A stretch of DNA of 59,154 nucleotides, taken from NCBI GenBank assembly GCA_018223125.1, contig JAAEZA010000023.1:1-59154 (forward strand), in the 5' to 3' direction. Under the pieces are notes generated by a model. The model made no database searches. It had not been told where the DNA came from and was given only the letters and a program-made list of their open reading frames with translations. A program made the position numbers and the translations under genes. Below, in pieces: positions 34,844 to 42,869 of this stretch. The stretch's first letter is position 1. Every line of letters begins with the position of its first letter. Source of the stretch: Paracoccaceae bacterium (GTDB lineage Bacteria; Pseudomonadota; Alphaproteobacteria; Rhodobacterales; Rhodobacteraceae).

Positions 34844-36096
34844 GCTTTTTCTCCGAAATGGTCTCGACCGTGTTTGAAAGACGCTACAGACGCGGGCTTT
34901 TGAAAGAAGCAGACGGGCGGTCGCTTCAGGATTTGTCCGAAGCGCTGCTAAGCAGTCAGGGCGAGGTATCAGGCGCAACACTGGCGCGCAGCATTCTGGA
35001 CCGCTACGCCCGCCTGACAGAGGATGAAAAACACGACTTCTTCACCTTTATGGCCGAAGGTCTGGAGATAGAGGCCGATGCCGTTGTCTCCACACTCGAA
35101 GCCTATAAGGCTGCGCCCTCCAAGCAAAGCTACCGCGATTTCGCCGCCGCCTGTGAACCCCGCAGGCAGGAACTGACACGGCGGATGAATCAGGTACCAG
35201 GTGCGACGGCGCAACTGGTGGCGATGCGCAACGACCTGCTGAAACTGATGCGCAAACATCCTGCGCTGGAACCGGTGGATGTGGATTTCAAACATCTGTT
35301 TTCATCCTGGTTCAACCGCGGCTTTCTGGTGCTGCGCCCGATCAGCTGGAGCAGCCCCGCCGATATTCTGGAAAAGATCATCGCCTATGAAGCGGTTCAT
35401 GCCATTGACAGTTGGGACGACCTGCGCCGCCGCCTGAAGCCGACAGACCGGCGTTGTTTCGGCTTTTTCCACCCCGCAATGGCAGAAGAGCCGCTGATCT
35501 TTGTAGAGGTCGCCCTGACCCGTGGCATTCCCGATTCCATTCAGGAACTGCTGGCCGACGGCCGCGAAACCATCGAGGCAGAGGACGCGGATACCGCCGT
35601 TTTCTATTCGATTTCAAATTGTCAGAGCGGACTTGCAGGCATTTCCTTTGGCAATTCCCTGATCAAACAGGTGGTCTCGGACCTGTCACAGGAACTGCCC
35701 GGACTGACCAATTTCGTGACCCTGTCGCCCATTCCGGCACTGAACAAATGGCTTGAAAAGGAAAACGCGGATCAGGCTTTCGCGAAAGAAAATCCGGCGG
35801 CGACTGCGGCCCATTATCTGCTGGACGCCAAACGGGCGGACGGGATGCCCTTTGATCCGGTGGCCCGCTTCCATCTGGGCAATGGTGCGATGGTGCATAA
35901 GGTCCATGCAGGGGCCGATACCTCTGACAACGGGGTGAAGCAATCGGGCGGAACAATGGTGAATTACCTTTACGATGTTCAGAAAATCTCGCAAAACCAC
36001 GAACAATTCGTCGGACAGAAAACAGTTGTCGCCTCTGGCGAGGTGCGCCAGCTGGCTGCCGCCGGAGCCGCGATCAGGACAGGAGACCCATCATGA
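34840..36096 (+). CDS. matA: Malonyl-CoA decarboxylase
   Basis: 418 residues from ATG 34840, overlapping the dctM stop. It converts malonyl-CoA to acetyl-CoA and CO2. The N-terminal helical region is followed by the catalytic domain with RPISWSSPADILEKIIAYEA, RCFGFFHPAMAEEPLIFVEV, ALTRGIP and the invariant YSISNCQSGLAGISFGN; SPIPALNKWL and HYLLDAK follow. A late HLGNGAMVHKV segment is also conserved. It and matB form the two-step route from malonate to acetyl-CoA. Confidence 0.93.
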   Translation: MSFFSEMVSTVFERRYRRGLLKEADGRSLQDLSEALLSSQGEVSGATLARSILDRYARLTEDEKHDFFTFMAEGLEIEADAVVSTLEAYKAAPSKQSYRDFAAACEPRRQELTRRMNQVPGATAQLVAMRNDLLKLMRKHPALEPVDVDFKHLFSSWFNRGFLVLRPISWSSPADILEKIIAYEAVHAIDSWDDLRRRLKPTDRRCFGFFHPAMAEEPLIFVEVALTRGIPDSIQELLADGRETIEAEDADTAVFYSISNCQSGLAGISFGNSLIKQVVSDLSQELPGLTNFVTLSPIPALNKWLEKENADQAFAKENPAATAAHYLLDAKRADGMPFDPVARFHLGNGAMVHKVHAGADTSDNGVKQSGGTMVNYLYDVQKISQNHEQFVGQKTVVASGEVRQLAAAGAAIRTGDPS

Positions 36097-37610
36097 CCAA
36101 CCCGCTTTATGACACGCTTTTCGGGAAGCATCAGGGAAAGACCACGCCGTTCCTGCGTCTAGTCGATGGCACCGTGATTACCCATGACGGCTTCCTGCAA
36201 ACGGCAGCGCAATACGCCCATCAGTTCAGCGCACTTGGCGTGTCTGCGGGGGACCGGATTGCGGTGCAGATCGCGAAGTCACCGGAATCCCTTGCCGTTT
36301 ATTGTGCCTGTGTGCAGGCGGGTATCATCTTTCTGCCGCTCAACACCGCCTATACCGCTGATGAAGTGTCTTACTTCGTTGAAAACAGCGGTGCCCGTGT
36401 TTTGCTTTGTGATGAAAGCCGCGCCACCGACCTGGCCCCTGTGACCGAAAGGGCAGGTGCCCTGCTGGAAACCCTGAACGGGGATGGGAGCGGGTCTTTC
36501 ACCGCCAAAGCGGTGGCCCATCCTGTAACCTTTGATACGGTGACACGGGACGCGGATGATCTGGCAGCTTTCCTTTACACCTCTGGCACGACGGGACGGT
36601 CCAAAGGCGCGATGCTGACGCAAGCGAACCTTTTGTCCAACGCAAAAACACTGGCCGAGGAATGGCGTTTTACCGATCAGGATGTGCTGCTGCACGCCTT
36701 GCCGATCTTTCACACCCACGGGCTGTTTGTGGCAACCAACATCACCCTGTTCGCAGGCGGGCAGATGATCTTTATGCCAAAGTTCGATCTCGACCAGATT
36801 TTGGACAACATGCCAGCCGCGACAACCATGATGGGCGTTCCGACCTTTTACACCCGTCTGCTGGATGACGCGCGATTTACCAAGGATCTGGCCCAACATA
36901 TGCGCTTGTTCGTATCAGGCTCCGCACCGCTGCTGGCAGAAACGCACGTGTCTTTCGAAAACCGCACCGGCCACCGGATTCTGGAACGCTATGGCATGAC
37001 AGAAACCAACATGAACACGTCGAACCCTTACGACGGGGAACGTCGTGCCGGTACTGTCGGCTTCGCCCTGCCGGGTGTGGAAGTGAAAATCACCAATGCA
37101 GAGACCGGCGAAACCCTGCCCCAAGGTGAAATCGGCCAGATCGAGGTGCGCGGCCCGAATGTGTTCAAAGGCTACTGGCAGATGCCGGAAAAAACCGCCG
37201 AGGAACTGCGCGAGGACGGTTACTTCATCACCGGCGATCTGGGCCAGTTCGACGAAGACGGTTATTTGCAGATTGTCGGGCGCAACAAGGATCTGATCAT
37301 TTCCGGCGGGTATAACATTTACCCCAAAGAGATCGAGCTGCTGCTGGACGAAGAGGAAGGCGTGCTGGAAAGCGCCGTGATCGGCGTGCCCCATCCGGAT
37401 TTTGGCGAAACGGTTGTGGCCGTTCTGGTGGCGCAGGCAGGGGTGGAACTGGACCTTGCGGCAATCAAGGACAGTGTTGGTGCTTCGCTTGCGCGGTTCA
37501 AACAGCCGCAAAAACTGATCGTCCTGCCGGAATTGCCACGCAACACGATGGGCAAGGTGCAGAAGAAAACACTGCGCGAGGATTACGCGGATCTGTTTTC
37601 GGGTAAATAA
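36093..37610 (+). CDS. matB: Malonyl-CoA synthetase
   Basis: Adenylate-forming acyl-CoA synthetase of 505 residues, overlapping the matA stop (ATGA). It activates malonate to malonyl-CoA with ATP. The P-loop AAFLYTSGTTGRSKGAM, the ERYGMTET core, YFITGDLG and the C-terminal catalytic Lys region PRNTMGKVQKK are visible. The malonate-binding assignment follows MatB-type context (PIFHTHGLFVATNI) and gene order. A rho-independent terminator follows the gene. Confidence 0.93.
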   Translation: MTNPLYDTLFGKHQGKTTPFLRLVDGTVITHDGFLQTAAQYAHQFSALGVSAGDRIAVQIAKSPESLAVYCACVQAGIIFLPLNTAYTADEVSYFVENSGARVLLCDESRATDLAPVTERAGALLETLNGDGSGSFTAKAVAHPVTFDTVTRDADDLAAFLYTSGTTGRSKGAMLTQANLLSNAKTLAEEWRFTDQDVLLHALPIFHTHGLFVATNITLFAGGQMIFMPKFDLDQILDNMPAATTMMGVPTFYTRLLDDARFTKDLAQHMRLFVSGSAPLLAETHVSFENRTGHRILERYGMTETNMNTSNPYDGERRAGTVGFALPGVEVKITNAETGETLPQGEIGQIEVRGPNVFKGYWQMPEKTAEELREDGYFITGDLGQFDEDGYLQIVGRNKDLIISGGYNIYPKEIELLLDEEEGVLESAVIGVPHPDFGETVVAVLVAQAGVELDLAAIKDSVGASLARFKQPQKLIVLPELPRNTMGKVQKKTLREDYADLFSGK

Positions 37611-37629
37611 CTGCAGCGGCAGTGACATG

Positions 37630-37659
37630 AAAGGGGCGTCGGAAACGGCGCCCTTTTTT
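37630..37659 (+). terminator. Rho-independent terminator after matB
   Basis: AAAGGGGCG pairs with CGCCCTTT (with one G-U) around a small internal stem and is followed by TTTTTTG. It lies 20 bases after the matB stop and ends the malonate operon. Confidence 0.82.
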
Positions 37660-37718
37660 GTAGCGTGCCGATGATTGCCGCATTCATATACCTGATTTTG
37701 CAAAGAAAATACTTCTAA

Positions 37719-37782
37719 GACCCTGCAAATATGAAGCGTCATACAAGACGCCTCAAAAATGAAGCTTCATAAATGCAGGGTC
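37719..37782. repeat. Long two-tier inverted repeat
   Basis: GACCCTGCA (37719-37727) pairs with TGCAGGGTC (37774-37782). After a 3x3 mismatch, ATGAAGC (37731-37737) pairs with GCTTCAT (37764-37770). The enclosed loop also contains GCGTC...GACGC (37736-37740/37747-37751), and ATGAAGCTTCAT (37759-37770) is a palindrome on its own. The structure is only one base from the 3' end of the minus-strand kinase gene. It may be that gene's terminator, a processing signal, or a remnant of a small mobile repeat. Confidence 0.7.
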
Positions 37783-37783
37783 A

Positions 37784-38830
37784 TCAGCCCTGCGCCATTA
37801 CCAGTTCCGGCGTCACATCATGATCAGCGCAAAAGGCAAGCAATCTTTCCAGATCCGCACGTCGCCACGCTCTTTTCTGTTCGCTCGAATTATCAAACAA
37901 CACCGTCGCAACGACCGTCAGAAACAATTTTCCCAGCACTGAAAACACGTAACTTTTCTGACAGGCCGTCAGGCTGAAACCTTCCACACCATGCCCCATC
38001 AGTTCCTGATGATAATGTCGGATCAAGTCACGCTCCACCCCGCGCCGAAGCTCCGGCGTTAGCGAACTGATCAGAAAATATCCAAGATCGCTTACCCCGT
38101 TGCCACGCCCTGTAAACTGCCAGTCCAGAAAAACCGCACCTTGCGGGGTGAACAACACGTTGTCAGCCTGCACATCCCGATGGATACAGGTTTGCGGCCC
38201 CTGCCCTGAAAAATGCGCAAACAGCTCCGGCCGCGCAGCAAGATAATCGCCAAGCCTGCGGAACCGGTCCGGCAGGGCCTGATGCGGCAGTATCCGTGCC
38301 AGTTGCGCGGGGTAATCCGCCCAGCACTGCGCAAAGTCGAACTCCGGCAGCCAGCCGCGATCCGGCAGACCTGCCTGCCCAAAAGCGGCATGGATCTGCG
38401 CCAGTCCGGAGATCACGTTCTGCGCATCCCGCAGCGAACACCCCTGAACGAAATCGACCGAACGCGCCTGTGGAAAATCCTCCAACAGCACGATACTTTC
38501 GCCGGTATTCCCGTCGAAATCGGCATAATAACTCTGCGGTACAGGCAGGTCCCGCCCGCCCGTGCAAGTCTTGTAAAAGCCGACTTCCCGCCGGTTTGCC
38601 TCTGCCAGTGCCTGACGAAAGGCGGGTCGTCTGGCAGAAAGCTTTGCGATGACTGTTGCAGGGCTGTTTGCGCCGGAACTGTCCAGCTTCAAGCGGACAA
38701 GGCTGCCGCCCGTGAAGCTTTCATTCCGCCCGATCCTTTGTGCGGTACAACCGCCAACAGTCCGGCCTAGTGCTGCCGAAAGCCAGTCCGGCGTGATCTC
38801 TTCCGCGTTTCGGGGGATAGGCAGGGGCAT
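37784..38830 (-). CDS. APH/ecdysteroid-kinase-like phosphotransferase
   Basis: 348 residues from ATG 38830; the frame extends to a TTG slightly upstream, and neither start has a strong ribosome site. The fold is aminoglycoside-phosphotransferase-like: a nucleotide-binding N-lobe (TVIAKLSARRPAF; Lys in strand 3, VLLEDF hinge), the catalytic loop CIHRDVQADNVLF and the metal-binding Asp in VFLDWQFTGRG. The sequence groups with DUF1679/EcKL-like kinases. Substrates of these kinases in bacteria are mostly unknown. It lies next to ureide genes and is co-directional with uraH. Confidence 0.75.
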   Translation of the reverse strand: MPLPIPRNAEEITPDWLSAALGRTVGGCTAQRIGRNESFTGGSLVRLKLDSSGANSPATVIAKLSARRPAFRQALAEANRREVGFYKTCTGGRDLPVPQSYYADFDGNTGESIVLLEDFPQARSVDFVQGCSLRDAQNVISGLAQIHAAFGQAGLPDRGWLPEFDFAQCWADYPAQLARILPHQALPDRFRRLGDYLAARPELFAHFSGQGPQTCIHRDVQADNVLFTPQGAVFLDWQFTGRGNGVSDLGYFLISSLTPELRRGVERDLIRHYHQELMGHGVEGFSLTACQKSYVFSVLGKLFLTVVATVLFDNSSEQKRAWRRADLERLLAFCADHDVTPELVMAQG

Positions 38831-38914
38831 CGGGCAACCGTCGGGCAACAGAACATTCCGCGCAGGCTTACGCAGATTTTCCTGTCTTGACCAGCATTCC
38901 CTTGCCCGGCACCC

Positions 38915-39271
38915 CTAGCTGCCGCGATAGGTGGAATAACCGAACGGGCTTAACAACAACGGCACGTGGTAATGGGCCTCTGCGTTATCCATACCAAAAC
39001 GGATCGGAATTTGATCCAGAAACAGGATATCCCCCGCAGCCACGCCGCAATCCCGCAGGTAGTCACCGGCATAGAACACCAGTTCATAAGTGCCGGTTTG
39101 AAAACTTTCGGCAGGCAGGATCGGCGCATCCGTGCGGCCATCGTCATTGGTTGCCATCTCTACAACCAGTTCGCGGGCCTCCCCTGACAGCCGGTACAGA
39201 GCGATTTTGATACCCTCGGCGGGAACGCCCCGCGCCGTGTCCAAAACATGTGTCGATAGCCATCCAGCCAT
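38915..39271 (-). CDS. uraH: 5-hydroxyisourate hydrolase
   Basis: Transthyretin-like hydrolase of 118 residues that hydrolyses 5-hydroxyisourate to OHCU. The N-terminal [17 protein letters not shown] (catalytic His), the middle Arg segment and the C-terminal YSTYRGS are all present. The ATG at 39271 is preceded by GGGAAGGA. It is divergent from the allantoinase/OHCU decarboxylase fusion, so the two genes cover three consecutive steps of urate breakdown. Confidence 0.93.
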   Translation of the reverse strand: MAGWLSTHVLDTARGVPAEGIKIALYRLSGEARELVVEMATNDDGRTDAPILPAESFQTGTYELVFYAGDYLRDCGVAAGDILFLDQIPIRFGMDNAEAHYHVPLLLSPFGYSTYRGS

Positions 39272-39446
39272 GCCGCTTCCTTCCCTTGGAAAACCTGAAA
39301 TCATTGTGCCCATTCAACCACCTTGCCGGTCTTTGCGCAAAGGCATTTCTGCCGGCAAACTGAACAGCAGTTTCAATCTTTTTTTGATAAAACAGGACAG
39401 AACTTTCGTATAGTTTGGGAATTGAACATCAACAAGAAGTCTGATC

Positions 39447-40865
39447 ATGAACCGATACCCACGCAACATGCAGGGCTATGGCCCTAATCCGCCTGCCGCG
39501 AACTGGCCGAACAACGCCAAAATCGCCGTGCAATTCGTGATGAACTACGAAGAAGGCGGCGAAAACTGCCTGCTTCACGGGGATGCCGCCTCCGAGGCGT
39601 TCCTGTCCGAAGTGGTCGGGGCGCAACCCTGGCCGGGACAGCGCCACTGGAACATGGAAAGCATGTATGAATACGGCGCACGGGCCGGTTTCTGGCGTCT
39701 TCACCGCCTGTTCACAGGGGCGGATATTCCGGTCACGGTCTACGGCGTGGCCACAGCACTCGCCCGCTCCCCCCATCAGGTGGCCGCGATGCAATCTGCC
39801 GATTGGGAAATCGCCTCCCACGGGTTGAAGTGGATCGAATACAAGGACTTTGACAAGGAAACCGAACGGGCCGATCTGGAAGAGGCCATCCGCCTGCACA
39901 CCGAAGTCACCGGAGAGCGCCCGCGCGGCTGGTACACAGGGCGCTGTTCCGCCAATACGGTTGATATCGTCTCCGAAGAAGGCGGTTTTGACTATTGTTC
40001 GGACACCTATGACGACGACCTGCCCTACTGGCGCGAACATCAGGGGCGTGACCAGCTGATCATTCCTTATACACTGGATGCCAACGACATGCGGTTTGCA
40101 TCAGCGCAGGGGTTCAATTCGGGCGATCAGTTCTTCACCTACCTGAAGGATAATTTCGACGCGCTTTATGCCGAAGGCGAAGCAGGCGCGCCCAAAATGA
40201 TGACCATCGGTCTGCACTGCCGCCTGATCGGGCGGCCCGGTCGTATCCAGTCCCTTAAACGCTTTGTGGATTATGTCAAAGCGCAACAGGATGTCTGGTT
40301 CGCCCGCCGCATCGACATCGCGCGTCACTGGCAGGAACATCACCCCCCTGTGCGCCAGGAAATTGTCCCCACCGAAATGGACAAAGACACATTCGTATCC
40401 CGATACGGCGGCATCTTTGAACATTCTCCATGGATTGCCGAAGGCGCACACGCACTGGAACTGGGCCCCGCCCATAACACCGCCATCGGATTGCATTCAG
40501 CCTTGTGTCGCGTGTTCCGCAGTGCCAGTGCAGAACAGCGCCTAGGCGTTTTGCAGGCCCACCCCGATCTGGCAGGCAAGCTGGCCGCTGCCAAAAAGCT
40601 GACAGCCGAGAGCACATCAGAGCAGGCGTCGGCCGGGTTGGACGCGCTGACAGATGCGGAACGGGAAACCTTCCAGTCGCTCAACAGCGAATACACCGGC
40701 AAATTCGGCTTTCCCTTCATCATTGCCGTGAAGGGGCTGACCAAGGATGAAATCCTGACCGCCTTCAAAACCCGCATCCACAACGACCGCGACACGGAAC
40801 TGGCAACCGCCTGCAAACAGGTGGAGCGGATTGCGTTGCTGCGGTTGACCGATATCCTGCCCTGA
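39447..40865 (+). CDS. Fused allantoinase (PuuE) and OHCU decarboxylase
   Basis: 472 residues made of two enzymes. Residues of about 1-310 form a polysaccharide-deacetylase-fold allantoinase of the PuuE type (VQFVMNYEEGGENC, EIASHGLKWIEY, FDYCSDTYDDDLPYW, GLHCRLIGRPGR). Residues of about 315-472 form OHCU decarboxylase (FVSRYGGIFEHSPW, the catalytic-His motif LQAHPDLAGKLA, NSEYTGKFGFPFIIAVKG). In order, the protein converts OHCU to S-allantoin and then allantoin to allantoate. The two domains act in the reverse order of their position in the chain. The neighbouring uraH supplies OHCU. A urate oxidase is not seen in the window. Confidence 0.92.
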   Translation: MNRYPRNMQGYGPNPPAANWPNNAKIAVQFVMNYEEGGENCLLHGDAASEAFLSEVVGAQPWPGQRHWNMESMYEYGARAGFWRLHRLFTGADIPVTVYGVATALARSPHQVAAMQSADWEIASHGLKWIEYKDFDKETERADLEEAIRLHTEVTGERPRGWYTGRCSANTVDIVSEEGGFDYCSDTYDDDLPYWREHQGRDQLIIPYTLDANDMRFASAQGFNSGDQFFTYLKDNFDALYAEGEAGAPKMMTIGLHCRLIGRPGRIQSLKRFVDYVKAQQDVWFARRIDIARHWQEHHPPVRQEIVPTEMDKDTFVSRYGGIFEHSPWIAEGAHALELGPAHNTAIGLHSALCRVFRSASAEQRLGVLQAHPDLAGKLAAAKKLTAESTSEQASAGLDALTDAERETFQSLNSEYTGKFGFPFIIAVKGLTKDEILTAFKTRIHNDRDTELATACKQVERIALLRLTDILP

Positions 40866-40877
40866 CACGGCCGAGCA

Positions 40878-40899
40878 CCGGCGGCTTCACCGCCGCCGG
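40878..40899. terminator. Hairpin between convergent genes
   Basis: CCGGCGGC (40878-40885) and GCCGCCGG (40892-40899) form a perfect 8-bp stem with a 6-base loop between the fusion gene and the convergent hypothetical gene. No T-run follows on either strand, so terminator activity is uncertain. Confidence 0.5.
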
Positions 40900-40907
40900 A
40901 ATACCGC

Positions 40908-41519
40908 TCAGCTTTGGGTTTTCAAATAGGCAGCAAGCTGCTTTTTCGCCTTCGCCCAATCCACCAGAGCCGCCTTCTTGCTTCCCTCTTTGATATGAGT
41001 ATCCGTCGGACTGGGGATGGAATGGGTGATCTTCTTCTCGCCAAGTTGCATGGAATAGATCGTACTGGTCTTGTGCTTGCCGTCGCCTTTCTTGGTGGTG
41101 ATGATATCCCCGTATCTTGTTTCCAGCGCCTTCAGCTCTTTCAGGGCTTTGGTCACAGCGGCACTGTTCGCCTTGGTTGGCGGCTCCAGCTTGGCAGAGG
41201 TCGGCGCCGCAATCAGACAGCGGGGTTTCAGGGACAGGGCGGTTCCGTCCACCTTGAACTTGATCGTGTGCTTGCCAACCACACCATTCGCCGGTTCGGC
41301 CTTCAAACCGTTTTTGATAGCGGATGTTTCTGACTTCCATTCTGCCGATTGCAAAGCATTTGCAATCGCCTTCGCCTTGGTTGACGCCACCATTGCGGAT
41401 TTGATTTCATCCAGCAAATTGACGCCGTAATTCACGCCAAACCCTTTGGGGAGGTTGTTGCTTACCTCTGGTCCGTAGAGCGGCAGTTTCTTCTCTTTCA
41501 GGCTAATCGTTATTTCCAT
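40908..41519 (-). CDS. Hypothetical protein, 203 aa, lysine-rich
   Basis: I do not recognise this protein. It starts MEITISLKEKKLPLYGPEVS at 41519 with TCGGAGAA upstream; the open frame continues 5' but without support. It is Lys/Ala/Thr-rich and lacks a signal peptide or membrane helix. The central HTIKFKVDGTALSLKPRCLI looks like beta structure, and the last part is basic and helical (KAALVDWAKAKKQLAAYLK). A palindrome GTGATGCAGATCAC of CRP/Fnr type lies about 80 bases upstream of the start. Its codon use fits the genome. Confidence 0.6.
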   Translation of the reverse strand: MEITISLKEKKLPLYGPEVSNNLPKGFGVNYGVNLLDEIKSAMVASTKAKAIANALQSAEWKSETSAIKNGLKAEPANGVVGKHTIKFKVDGTALSLKPRCLIAAPTSAKLEPPTKANSAAVTKALKELKALETRYGDIITTKKGDGKHKTSTIYSMQLGEKKITHSIPSPTDTHIKEGSKKAALVDWAKAKKQLAAYLKTQS

Positions 41520-41600
41520 AGTAAAGTTCTCCGAAATGAATTGAATGACATAAACATTCCACGACATCGCACAAAAGCAATAAAAATAAGGGGAAAAGAG

Positions 41601-41614
41601 GTGATGCAGATCAC
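41601..41614. promoter_or_regulatory. CRP/Fnr-type palindrome upstream of the lysine-rich hypothetical gene
   Basis: GTGATGCAGATCAC is a perfect palindrome apart from the middle four bases. It fits the GTGA-N6-TCAC core of CRP-family sites. It lies 82 bp upstream of the ATG at 41519. The regulator is unknown. Confidence 0.55.
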
Positions 41615-41704
41615 GCTTTTTCAAATGGATGACGTTGCCAGCAGGGGCACAGGCGTAAGGATCGGGGGCAAAACTGCCTTCAAGTCTCTGGATTAGAAAC
41701 AAGA

Positions 41705-41742
41705 AATGGCGCCGGTTTGCGCCAGCGCCATTCTTTATTCTT
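41705..41742 (-). terminator. Terminator downstream of the tad-like genes
   Basis: AATGGCGC (41705-41712) pairs with GCGCCATT (41725-41732) around a 12-base loop. On the minus strand it is followed by TCTTGTTTCT, on the plus strand by CTTTATTCTTT. It lies about 30 bases after the end of the minus-strand TadE-like gene. Confidence 0.72.
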
Positions 41743-41763
41743 TAATTCGTTAATTCTATTCGG

Positions 41764-42324
41764 TCAGCCCGAAGGATGATCCGAATTTGCCAGTTTCGAC
41801 GTGAACCGCGGGTTCATCACCAGTTTCTTCACCAGCAGACGCGCTTCGATTCCGATGTATTCCTGAAACGGAACAAAGGGGATGTGGCTTTCGATCAGGA
41901 TGGTGCTTTCGCCCACTTGCAGGGTCGGGAAAATTTCCGCCGGAATATCCCTGTTCCGCGTAAGGGCGGGATAGGTGCCCGTCCCGACGCTCCAGTCGAT
42001 GTTCAACCCGTCCTCTGTCTGTTCGATATTGGAAATCCGCATATAGGTGTCGGTCTTCTCCACCCCCATGATAGAAGCGAAGAGCGTGTTCATATCGGCG
42101 ATATAGTTGTCATCAACTTCCGTCTGGCGGGATAGAATATCAGCCACGGTGTAAGTCGCCTTCACCGAACGGGTCCATGTGCTATAGGCATCAAAGAAGG
42201 TGAAAGTACCTGCAAACCAGAAAGCGATCAGCGGCACGACGAACATGAATTCGACCAGCGTTGCACCGGATTCGTCCCGTTTCAGGGCGTTCAGGTGGTG
42301 TGTTATCCATTTCATCATACGCAT
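41764..42324 (-). CDS. TadE-like pseudopilin
   Basis: 186 residues. A basic N-terminal stretch ends in RDESGATLVEFMFVVPLIAF, the Glu-containing membrane helix of TadE-family pseudopilins (cleavage Gly-x-x-x-x-Glu type). The remainder is extracytoplasmic. Its start overlaps the stop of the upstream gene, so the two are coupled. TadE/F pseudopilins are needed for Flp/Tad pilus assembly. The tad secretion machinery itself is not in the window. Confidence 0.82.
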   Translation of the reverse strand: MRMMKWITHHLNALKRDESGATLVEFMFVVPLIAFWFAGTFTFFDAYSTWTRSVKATYTVADILSRQTEVDDNYIADMNTLFASIMGVEKTDTYMRISNIEQTEDGLNIDWSVGTGTYPALTRNRDIPAEIFPTLQVGESTILIESHIPFVPFQEYIGIEARLLVKKLVMNPRFTSKLANSDHPSG

Positions 42325-42845
42325 CAGTCAGGCTCGTTCACAAAGGCAGTGTCCGCAACAAGGGGAACACCGGTTGCAGAGGTGCCCGGGAACAGGGCGA
42401 TACCGTTTGGCATCAAGGGATCGATAATAATGCACGCACGGATATAAACGATCTCGTTGCGGGCCCCCGGAGACCAGGTGGTCACAGGCGCAATGTCGTC
42501 TTCCTTGTCGTAGCATTTGTAATTTTTGGCGTACCCGACGGACGGATCGAATTCATCCATTTCAAGGAACAGCGTGTCGGCACAATCATTGAACACCAGC
42601 GCCTTGTCGCAGATTTCTTCTTTGATGTAATCGTGTGTATACAACGGGCTGGCGTAAAGCCGCAGCTCCCGTACTGTTATGTCCAGTGCCCGTTCCAGCA
42701 TCATCTGCTTTGTCATGATCAGGCCGGTTTCGAACACCCAGAAAAATCCGGTCAGAAACGTGACAGCAACTATGACGAATTCAACGGTGGAGGATCCGCG
42801 CTCGTCATCGCGGAACCTCCTGAGTTTGTTAGTGAACGTAAACAT
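42324..42845 (-). CDS. TadE/TadF-like pseudopilin
   Basis: 173 residues with the same architecture: a charged N terminus, then RDDERGSSTVEFVIVAVTFL as the conserved Glu-bearing helix. Four cysteines follow in the extracytoplasmic part (EEICDKALVFNDCADT, KNYKCYDK, RACIIIDP). It lies 24 bases downstream of a TadG-like gene and overlaps the next pseudopilin gene. Confidence 0.82.
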   Translation of the reverse strand: MFTFTNKLRRFRDDERGSSTVEFVIVAVTFLTGFFWVFETGLIMTKQMMLERALDITVRELRLYASPLYTHDYIKEEICDKALVFNDCADTLFLEMDEFDPSVGYAKNYKCYDKEDDIAPVTTWSPGARNEIVYIRACIIIDPLMPNGIALFPGTSATGVPLVADTAFVNEPD

Positions 42846-42869
42846 GACCTGCTCGCTTTTCGCTTTTTA

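Noticed and set aside
33740-34981. 413-residue minus-strand ORF opposite dctM
   Set aside because: Shadow of dctM, with low-complexity His/Gln/Arg/Gly content.
41604-41696. 30-codon plus-strand ORF with a GAGGTG site before a terminator
   Set aside because: Its start coincides with the GTGATGCAGATCAC palindrome, and the peptide has no recognisable character; a regulatory site is the better reading.
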